Assembly (NCBI GenBank): GCA_900766865.1
Contig: CAAFXA010000355.1
Location: 1-5,379, forward strand
Direction of reading: 5' to 3'
DNA: 5,379 bases
DNA from: an uncultured Akkermansia sp.
GTDB lineage: Bacteria > Verrucomicrobiota > Verrucomicrobiia > Verrucomicrobiales > Akkermansiaceae
Shown: positions 1 to 5,379 of the stretch, one piece after another
Layout of the letters: every line of letters begins with the position of its first letter
How positions within the stretch are numbered: position 1 is the first letter of the stretch
The notes under the pieces: model-generated
What the model saw: the letters and a program-made list of their open reading frames with translations, nothing else
What the model was told of the DNA's origin: nothing
The model's database searches: none
Translations under genes and position numbers: made by a program

Positions 1-21
1 AGACGTGTGCTCTTCCGATCT
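1..21. other. Illumina sequencing adapter remnant (artefact)
   Basis: These 21 bases match exactly the 3' end of the Illumina TruSeq multiplexing (read 2 / index) primer, which ends in CTCTTCCGATCT. This is seen directly and recognised from the known adapter sequence. Because the adapter sits at the extreme end of the window, it is most simply untrimmed library sequence carried into an assembly. Native sequence starts at about position 22. Any reading frame running into these bases is spurious there, so the amidase fragment should not be extended left of 22. Confidence 0.96.
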
Positions 22-317
22 TACGCATGGCGCAGACAATGGCGCAAGTCATGAGCCGAGATATCCTCGATACCCCGGATGGCCACGGCATGCCCAACAA
101 TGGCGTTCCCTGTGGCGTGGTGCTCCGAACCGATGGACGTAAAGGTGGTGGCGACTGGCTCAACGCCTGCAATGAGTCCTATGTGCCCGCTGTTATCACC
201 GAGGTAGCCTTCCTCTCCAACCCGCAGCACGCCCGCTACCTCAATAAGCACGAAAATGCCGTCAAATTCGCACAGGCTATCGGGCGCGGCATCGTGGAAT
301 ACCTGAATCAACGCTAA
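22..317 (+). CDS. N-acetylmuramoyl-L-alanine amidase, C-terminal fragment (Amidase_3 family)
   Basis: This is the C-terminal end of a cell-wall hydrolase that cuts the amide bond between N-acetylmuramic acid and L-alanine in peptidoglycan; family members act outside the cytoplasmic membrane. The frame is open from the adapter junction (in-frame codons from 24) to the TAA at 315-317, about 97 residues. The diagnostic stretch is VPAVITEVAFLSNPQHARYL, the Amidase_3 motif usually written PAVLVExGFLSNPxE. Its Glu codon at 201-203 corresponds to the family's catalytic glutamate. A final helix (KFAQAIGRGIVEYL) follows, as usual for the family. The zinc ligands and any signal peptide would lie upstream and are missing. 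The ATG at 27 is probably internal, because the sequence there reads as the helix found mid-domain in the family. Between that helix and the VPAV motif lies a Gly/Asn/Asp-rich stretch (DGHGMPNNGV onward) that looks longer than in typical AmiA/AmiC or CwlB proteins. The gene ends 14 bases before the helicase. Family assignment is firm; the specific paralogue is unknown. Confidence 0.9.
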
Positions 318-331
318 GCTTACCTTCTCCC

Positions 332-3300
332 ATGCCCACCACTACCTGTACCACCGCCTCCTCAGACACTGAGCCCCTTACCTCCCAACAAACGCTTGCA
401 GCACTGGAGGAGGAGCAATCACTCGTCACGGCTCGCAAACGCACCCGCATGGAGAACTGGCAGCTCAAGCTGCTGGACTTGTCCATGCGCAATAATCTGC
501 TCAACAGCAAAATAGACAAAGCTCAGCTGGAGATAGTGCTGCCCAATGCCGCACAACTGGAAGATGACTTAGCCAATGGTACTATCTTCCACATTGCCGA
601 TGTGGAACTTACCGACATACTGGAGGAAGCACTGCGCCAGAACGACCAGCAGAAAGCCCACGAGCTCATCCTGGAACAAGCCACGGCTGCCTACCCCAAA
701 CACACACTTCTGGCCCTCACCAGCAAGCGCTCCATCGGCGGCAATGAACTGGAGAAACGCATCTACAAACTCTACCTTACCGCCCGCAAGAATCTGGAAG
801 AAAGTGGCTACAACACACTCTACATTGCCTGCGGCTTCCTTAAATGGGTGCGGCGCGATAAAGGGCAGCAGACCTTGCATGCGCCGCTGCTGCTCATCCC
901 GGTTCGCTTGACACGCAAAAGCGTGAAGAGCGGCTTCCGCCTGCAGACTACGGATGAAGAGCCTCGCATCAACCTCACGCTGCTGGAGCTGCTGAAAACA
1001 GAGTACGACCTCAGAATCCCGGAGCTCGAGGGTGAGCTCCCCACGGATAAATCCGGTCTGGACATTACAGCCATCTTCAATATTGTACGCCGCGCCATCA
1101 GGGACTTCGATGGATGGGAGGTCACGGAAATGTGCTCTATTGGCATATTCTCTTTTGCCAAGTACCTGATGTGGAAGGACATGTGCGACCGCGAGGCCGA
1201 ACTGAAAGCCAACCCCATTGTTCGACATCTCGCAACAGAAGAGCGCTCTTCCTTCCCCGCACAGGTAGGCTTCCCCAACCCGGCAGAGCTGGACAATGAG
1301 GCAGATGCCACAAAAGTCTACACCCCGCTCTCTTCGGACTCTTCGCAGCTTTCGGCCATTCTGGCTGCGGGGCGCGGCAAAAACTTCGTACTTATCGGTC
1401 CACCCGGTACGGGCAAGAGCCAGACGATTTCCAACATGATAGCCCACTGCCTGGGGCATGGAAAAACCGTTCTGTTCGTGGCCGAAAAGGCAGCAGCGCT
1501 GTCCGTAGTGTACAACCGCCTCAAACGCATTGGATTGGGGGATTTCTGCCTTGAGCTGCACTCCAACAAGGCCGTTAAGAAAGAGGTGCTGGCACAGTTC
1601 AAGGCCGCTCTGGACAGCAGCGTCCAGCCAACTGGCAAGAGCAACTGGGAGCAGACTGTCAGCAACCTGTTGCAGGTTCGTTTCGGGCTCAACCTCATGC
1701 CTTGGGAACTGCACCGACACTACCCGGATGGCACCTCGCTGTACGAAGATATCTGCCGATTGCTGGAAGCGCCGAAGCTGCCGGAGTTTACCCCCTGCGA
1801 AGATAAGCTTCTCACCCTCACGGCTGAACGAAAAGAGGAGATGCTCTCGCATGTGCGCGAACTCAGCATCCGCTACAAGGCCGTGGCCGGACTTTTCCCC
1901 GGTGTAGCCGAATCCATCTGCACAGAGAATTACAGCTCCGTGTGGGAGGAACAACTGTCCACCGCCCTGTCCCGATATGCACACCTTGCAGAACTGTGGG
2001 ACGCCCGCTTCGAGCGACTCTGCGCAGAGCTGAAGCTGGATGCTCCGGAGCACCGCGGAAATGCAGAATCCCTGCTGCAACTTCTTGCCATTGCAGAAGA
2101 AACCACCGGTCAGGACAACACAGCGCTGCTGCCCGCCACAGCCCCCGCAGCCCTGGGAAGCCTGAGCCGCGCACTGGAACAGGCGCAAATATACCAACGC
2201 TGCAAAGCGGCACTCACATTGCCCTACCCGGATGGCCTGGAGGACACCCCGGAAATCCCCGCACTTTATCAGGAATGGAAGATGGCGCAGCTCTCCAACT
2301 TCATCAGCCGCTTCTTTACCACGCGACGTATCCGAAAGAGACTGCAAATGCACGCCTTCAGCCGGTCCTGCCCCGATATACGCAAAGATCTGGAAGCACT
2401 GCTGGCCATGAAGGCCGCCAAAAATGCACCGGAACACAGCGAAGCGGAGCTGGCACACTTCCGCAAGGGTGTGCAGATGCAGCCTGCCGAGCTGGAGAAA
2501 GCCCGCAGTATAGCAGCGACACTGTCTGGGTTGCGCGGTGTTCAGCCACTCTGCAAGCGTTACCTGACGATTGCCGGCAACCCCGTGCAGAAAGGGACGG
2601 AAGCCGCCTTTGCACTGGATGAATTGCAGGAAACAAGCGCTCGCAAAGCAGAACTGGCCGCAGAGCTCACGCACCTGCTTGGGCACACCCTGCCTGCCAT
2701 GGCAGACAACGGCAAGGGGGCGAGCAAAAAATGGGCAGAAAGCATGCTGGAGATTCGTGAGCAATGGCGCCTTGTTACCATCTGGAACGAGAGTGCTGCG
2801 GCAGCACGCAGCAAAGGCTTTGCCGCCATTGTTCAGCAACTCACCACCAACAGTATCGCCCCGGATGCGCTGAAGCCAGCCGTACTCTGCAACCTCTCCC
2901 GCTGCCGTCTGCGTGCGGCTGTCGATGCCAGCAGAACACTCACACAATTCAATGCCCCCACGCACGAGGAACTGATAGCTGACTTCCGGGCAAAGGATGC
3001 AGCCCAGCTCGCCGCCGCCGGAGCACACTTGCAGCAGTTGCTGCGCAAACAAGCCCTCGGTGTGACCGAATATGGCAAGGAAATGGCCGAGCTGCAGCAC
3101 GAACTGGGCAAACAGCGAGCCCTCAAAGCCATACGGCGCCTATTGAGTCTCACACCGCGCGTCAGCCGCCTGCTCAAACCCTGTATGCTCATGAGCCCCC
3201 TCTCCGTGGCCCAATATCTCACGCCGGATGACGAGCCCTTCGATGTGGTAATTTTTGACGAGGCCTCGCAGATTCCCGTCTGGGACGCCATCGGTGCTAT

Positions 3301-4471
3301 TGGCCGCGGCAGAAGTGCCGTCATTGTAGGCGACCCCCGGCAGATGCCCCCCACCAGCTTCTTCTCGCGTGGTAAGAGCAACGAGAGTGAGGAAGAGGAT
3401 GAAATCGAAGTTGACCTTGAGAGCATTCTGGATGAGTGCCTCGCCTGTGGCATTCCGCAGATGAACCTCACCTGGCACTACCGCAGTAAGGCAGAGAGCC
3501 TCATTGCCTTCTCCAACCGCAATTACTACGAGAACAAACTCGTTACCTTCCCCGCCCCCGTGGCAAATGATACAGCCCTGCAATACCACTATGTGCCGGG
3601 CACCTACGAGCGCGGAAGCAGCAAGCGCTACAACAAAAAAGAGGCTCAGGCACTGGTGGACAATGTGCTGGCAGTTCTGCGCAGCCCCGGGTTCGAATAC
3701 AATGAGATGACGAGCATCGGCATCGTAACCTTCAACACCCAGCAGCAGGCCCTCATCCTCGATATGTTCGAAAAAGCTCGCGCCGAGGACGAAACGCTCG
3801 AACCCTTCTTCGATGAAGAAAACCCTGAGGCCATCTTCGTGAAGAACCTTGAGAACGTGCAGGGCGATGAGCGCGGCATCATCTACTTCTCCACTACCTA
3901 TGGTCCGGATGAGAAAGGGGCTATCTCGATGAACTTCGGCCCGCTCAACCAGACCGGAGGCGAGCGCCGACTCAACGTTGCCATCACCCGAGCCCGCACC
4001 GGCATGCGTGTCTTCACCTCACTCAAACCGGAGGATATCGACCTGAGCCGAACCCGAGCCCGCGGCGCATCAGACCTGCGGGGCTTCCTGGAGTGTGCCC
4101 GCATGGGTGCCAACGCCTACTTCAGCAGCAATGGCGCTACCGGCAGCGCGGCAGAAAGCGGGCTTCAGCAGTCCATTTGCGCAGCCCTCCAGTCCCGTGG
4201 CTGGCAGTGCATCAGCAACCTAGGTGTCTCCGGATTCCGTGTGGATATCGCCATTGCCCACCCCACACAGCCCGGCAACATGCTGGCCGGCATCGTGCTG
4301 GATGGTCCCACCTATGCCAACGCCGCAACCGCACGAGACCGCGATGTCCTGCGAGAGAGCGTTCTGCGTGCTCTCGGGTGGAATCTCTGTCACATCTGGG
4401 CGTTGGACTGGTGGCGCAATCCGCAGAGCTATGCGGACAAAATCGACAGCCAGCTGAGAACGAGTTTATAA
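332..4471 (+). CDS. DUF4011 / superfamily 1 helicase / Vsr-like (MTES_1575) nuclease fusion protein
   Basis: Complete gene, 1379 residues, stop TAA at 4469-4471. Domains in order: residues ~1-39 are a Thr/Ser- then charge-rich leader; ~40-290 are DUF4011-like (WQLKLLDLSMRNNLLN at 43-58, APLLLIPVRL at 184-193, a SIGIFSFAKY block at 269-278). A UPF1/DNA2-like SF1 helicase follows: Q-motif-like DSSQ ending at Q339, Walker A GPPGTGKS at 356-363 (K362), motif Ia near 378-386, Walker B DEAS at 976-979, motif III GDPRQMPP at 1000-1007, motif IV WHYRS at 1048-1052, motif V NVQGDER at 1175-1181, motif VI NVAITRAR at 1215-1222. About 610 residues separate Walker A from Walker B, with a basic patch TTRRIRKR at 663-670. 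The end (~1290-1379) resembles the Vsr/PD-(D/E)XK-like MTES_1575 domain: FRVDIAI at 1302-1308, LDGPTY at 1323-1328, ARDRD at 1334-1338, GW at 1349-1350, HIWALDWW at 1354-1361. All helicase motifs look intact, so ATP-driven DNA or RNA translocation coupled to a nuclease is inferred. The same general architecture (DUF4011, helicase, Vsr-like) is, from memory, that of the Hhe anti-phage protein; function here is unproven. The start at 332 has no Shine-Dalgarno; ATG 449 (M40), just before DUF4011, is the alternative. Confidence 0.93.
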   Translation: MPTTTCTTASSDTEPLTSQQTLAALEEEQSLVTARKRTRMENWQLKLLDLSMRNNLLNSKIDKAQLEIVLPNAAQLEDDLANGTIFHIADVELTDILEEALRQNDQQKAHELILEQATAAYPKHTLLALTSKRSIGGNELEKRIYKLYLTARKNLEESGYNTLYIACGFLKWVRRDKGQQTLHAPLLLIPVRLTRKSVKSGFRLQTTDEEPRINLTLLELLKTEYDLRIPELEGELPTDKSGLDITAIFNIVRRAIRDFDGWEVTEMCSIGIFSFAKYLMWKDMCDREAELKANPIVRHLATEERSSFPAQVGFPNPAELDNEADATKVYTPLSSDSSQLSAILAAGRGKNFVLIGPPGTGKSQTISNMIAHCLGHGKTVLFVAEKAAALSVVYNRLKRIGLGDFCLELHSNKAVKKEVLAQFKAALDSSVQPTGKSNWEQTVSNLLQVRFGLNLMPWELHRHYPDGTSLYEDICRLLEAPKLPEFTPCEDKLLTLTAERKEEMLSHVRELSIRYKAVAGLFPGVAESICTENYSSVWEEQLSTALSRYAHLAELWDARFERLCAELKLDAPEHRGNAESLLQLLAIAEETTGQDNTALLPATAPAALGSLSRALEQAQIYQRCKAALTLPYPDGLEDTPEIPALYQEWKMAQLSNFISRFFTTRRIRKRLQMHAFSRSCPDIRKDLEALLAMKAAKNAPEHSEAELAHFRKGVQMQPAELEKARSIAATLSGLRGVQPLCKRYLTIAGNPVQKGTEAAFALDELQETSARKAELAAELTHLLGHTLPAMADNGKGASKKWAESMLEIREQWRLVTIWNESAAAARSKGFAAIVQQLTTNSIAPDALKPAVLCNLSRCRLRAAVDASRTLTQFNAPTHEELIADFRAKDAAQLAAAGAHLQQLLRKQALGVTEYGKEMAELQHELGKQRALKAIRRLLSLTPRVSRLLKPCMLMSPLSVAQYLTPDDEPFDVVIFDEASQIPVWDAIGAIGRGRSAVIVGDPRQMPPTSFFSRGKSNESEEEDEIEVDLESILDECLACGIPQMNLTWHYRSKAESLIAFSNRNYYENKLVTFPAPVANDTALQYHYVPGTYERGSSKRYNKKEAQALVDNVLAVLRSPGFEYNEMTSIGIVTFNTQQQALILDMFEKARAEDETLEPFFDEENPEAIFVKNLENVQGDERGIIYFSTTYGPDEKGAISMNFGPLNQTGGERRLNVAITRARTGMRVFTSLKPEDIDLSRTRARGASDLRGFLECARMGANAYFSSNGATGSAAESGLQQSICAALQSRGWQCISNLGVSGFRVDIAIAHPTQPGNMLAGIVLDGPTYANAATARDRDVLRESVLRALGWNLCHIWALDWWRNPQSYADKIDSQLRTSL

Positions 4472-4474
4472 AAT

Positions 4475-4494
4475 GGGAGCTTCTAAATACTCCC
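4475..4494 (+). terminator. Weak hairpin just after the helicase stop
   Basis: GGGAG at 4475-4479 can pair with CTCCC at 4490-4494 around a 10-base loop, 3 bases after the helicase stop codon, and is followed by TTATAT. The position suits a transcript end for the amidase-helicase strand. The 5 bp stem and interrupted T run make it a poor intrinsic terminator, so it may be chance or an mRNA 3'-end structure. Confidence 0.25.
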
Positions 4495-4503
4495 TTATAT
4501 CGA

Positions 4504-4559
4504 GGAATTGAAATTGTCGGGCGAGCATAGCGAGCCAAAGATTCCAATTTGCTGCGCTC
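4504..4559. repeat. Imperfect inverted and direct repeat motifs in the convergent gap
   Basis: Several short symmetries overlap here. GCGAGC occurs twice (4521-4526 and 4530-4535) with ATA between. GAGCATAGC (4523-4531) can pair with GCTGCGCTC (4551-4559) at eight of nine positions, one of them G-U, leaving one A-C mismatch. AAATTG (4511-4516) is the inverse of CAATTT (4545-4550), and GGAAT (4504-4508) of ATTCC (4541-4545). The GAGC-NNAGC(GA) motif facing its own inverse looks like intergenic palindromic repeats seen in many bacterial genomes. Whether it is repeated elsewhere cannot be seen from one copy. Confidence 0.4.
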
Positions 4560-4566
4560 AGGTGAC

Positions 4567-4605
4567 AAAAAGGGAGGGGACAAGGCATGATGCCCTGTCC
4601 CCTCC
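4567..4605 (-). terminator. Strong rho-independent terminator for proS
   Basis: Read on the minus strand, GGAGGGGACAGGGCA (from 4605 down to 4591) pairs with TGCCTTGTCCCCTCC (4587 down to 4573) around a 3-base loop, giving a 15 bp stem. After one C it is followed by five T (complement of AAAAA at 4567-4571). Polarity is clear for two reasons. The T run exists only on the minus strand; the plus strand reads TGCAAAATAG after the stem. The one non-Watson-Crick position (4583/4595) is a G-U pair in minus-strand RNA but an A-C mismatch in plus-strand RNA. It begins about 19 bases after the proS stop. Confidence 0.9.
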
Positions 4606-4624
4606 TGCAAAATAGCTACAACCA

Positions 4625-5379
4625 TTAATAGCTGCGAGCCCAGAGCACACGGCGCGTGGTCGGACGGCCGGTCAGGATGCACGGAGCCTCCGGGCCGGTG
4701 CCCATCTCGCCATGGGGAATGCAGCGGATGGAGATGCGCAGGCTCTTGCCCAGCTCCTCCTCCTCCTCGGGGCTACCGTCCCAGGGGCAAAGCAGCCAGT
4801 CCGCATCGGTACCGGCGGCAAAGTTGGACTTGAGCTCATCGAGGCTGTTGCAGGGACGGATGTGGCTGTCGCGGAAGCTCAGCTGGCGCTGCAGCAGACT
4901 GTTCTGCACATCTTCCAGCATGGCCACGGCACCGGCCACAAACTCCTCCTCGGAGATGAAGCTCTTGTCGTTGCTGGCCTTATCGCGGCGAGAGATGCAG
5001 ACGGAGCCTTTCTCCAGGTCGCGCGGACCTATTTCCACGCGAACGGGTACACCCTTCTTCACCCACTCCCACTTCTTGGTGCCGCCGTTAAGGTCGCGGT
5101 CATCCACCTGCACACGCACAGGCAGGCCGTGGAAGCTCATGGCGGAGAGCTTATCGGCCAAGGCGTGGCAATGGTCCAGAATAGCCTGTTTGGTATCTGC
5201 CTTGGGAGTAACGGGGATAATGACAATCTGTTTGGGAGCTACGCGGGGCGGGCATACCAGGCCATCGTCATCGGAGTGGGCCATGATAAGCGTGCCAATC
5301 ATGCGGGTGGACACGCCCCAGGAGGTGGTCCAGGCGTACTGGCGCTCATTGGTGCGACCGGCAAAGGAAATGTTCTGAG
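4625..5379 (-). CDS. proS: Prolyl-tRNA synthetase, type 3 (eukaryote/archaeon-like), C-terminal half, partial
   Basis: Cytoplasmic enzyme that joins proline to tRNA-Pro using ATP. The frame enters from the right edge, with no start in the window, and ends at TAA (4627-4625), leaving 250 residues, about half of a usual ~480-500-residue type 3 enzyme. From the edge it reads QNISFAGRTNERQYAWTTSW, then GVSTRMIGTLIMAHSDDDGL, the class II motif 3 region with its Arg, then CPPRVAPKQIVIIPV, the start of the anticodon-binding domain. That domain runs on through DDRDLNGGTKKWEWVKKGVP and RVEIGPRDLEKG. The type 3-specific C-terminal domain follows and closes with the conserved terminal tyrosine (WARSY). 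Of the four Cys that bind zinc in some relatives, only two appear to be kept (codons at 4787-4789 and 4679-4681). The GTG at 5314-5312 is internal (Val of GVSTR) and is not a start. The gene converges with the helicase gene and is followed by a strong terminator. Family assignment is secure. Confidence 0.97.
   Translation of the reverse strand, partial: QNISFAGRTNERQYAWTTSWGVSTRMIGTLIMAHSDDDGLVCPPRVAPKQIVIIPVTPKADTKQAILDHCHALADKLSAMSFHGLPVRVQVDDRDLNGGTKKWEWVKKGVPVRVEIGPRDLEKGSVCISRRDKASNDKSFISEEEFVAGAVAMLEDVQNSLLQRQLSFRDSHIRPCNSLDELKSNFAAGTDADWLLCPWDGSPEEEEELGKSLRISIRCIPHGEMGTGPEAPCILTGRPTTRRVLWARSY

Noticed and set aside
27..29. ATG as the true start of a small amidase-like protein
   Set aside because: The sequence around it reads as an internal amidase helix, the frame is open back to the adapter junction, and the zinc-binding half of the domain would be missing.
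569..3100. An 843-codon open frame on the minus strand opposite the helicase gene
   Set aside because: Its codons are in exact register with the helicase codons, so it stays open wherever the helicase avoids TTA, CTA and TCA, the codons whose complements are stops. Those are rare in a gene with GC-rich codon use. The translation is Cys-rich with no recognisable domain, while the plus strand carries a full set of conserved helicase motifs.
332..4471. Reading the helicase as part of a multi-gene defence operon with its neighbours
   Set aside because: The neighbours are a peptidoglycan amidase and a convergent aminoacyl-tRNA synthetase, neither of which is a known partner. The window shows no methylase, toxin, second effector or mobile gene.
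4472..4624. A small RNA gene or CRISPR repeat in the convergent gap
   Set aside because: The repeats are too short and too few for CRISPR, there is no clear promoter, and the strongest hairpin is fully accounted for as the proS terminator.
5312..5314. GTG (minus strand) as a start for a short ProRS-like protein
   Set aside because: The frame continues upstream to the window edge with conserved ProRS sequence (QNISFAG... TTSWG), so this is an internal Val codon and the gene is simply cut by the window.
4656..5378. A 240-codon plus-strand open frame opposite proS
   Set aside because: It is Ser/Arg-rich with no recognisable motif and lies entirely over a convincing proS coding region on the minus strand.

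Overview
The window is a piece of a bacterial chromosome, almost certainly the left end of a short-read (probably metagenomic) contig. The first 21 bases match an Illumina library adapter exactly and are not biological. The coding parts are GC-rich and prefer C or G at third codon positions, while the single real intergenic gap is more AT-rich. The organism cannot be named from this alone. A eukaryote/archaeon-type (type 3) prolyl-tRNA synthetase, a GC-rich genome and a gene start with no Shine-Dalgarno sequence would fit a gut-type Verrucomicrobiota (Akkermansiaceae-like) bacterium, but that is a low-confidence guess.

Layout: (1) 1-21, adapter artefact. (2) 22-317, plus strand, the C-terminal part of an N-acetylmuramoyl-L-alanine amidase (Amidase_3 family), cut off on the left. 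(3) 332-4471, plus strand, one complete gene of 1379 residues with an N-terminal DUF4011-type region, a UPF1/DNA2-like superfamily 1 helicase split by a very large insertion, and a C-terminal Vsr/MTES_1575-like nuclease domain. (4) 4472-4624, a short convergent intergenic gap holding a weak hairpin, a pair of imperfect inverted motifs and a strong intrinsic terminator. (5) 4625-5379, minus strand, the C-terminal half of prolyl-tRNA synthetase (proS), cut off on the right.

The amidase and helicase genes are 14 bases apart on the same strand and could share a transcript. The helicase and proS converge, and the terminator between them has the polarity expected for proS. The helicase-nuclease is the only accessory-looking gene. 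Its domain order resembles single-gene anti-phage proteins of the Hhe type, so it is a defence candidate, but it sits between two housekeeping genes and no other defence or mobile gene is visible. I see no CRISPR array, insertion sequence, tRNA or rRNA. No clearly new multi-gene system is present.
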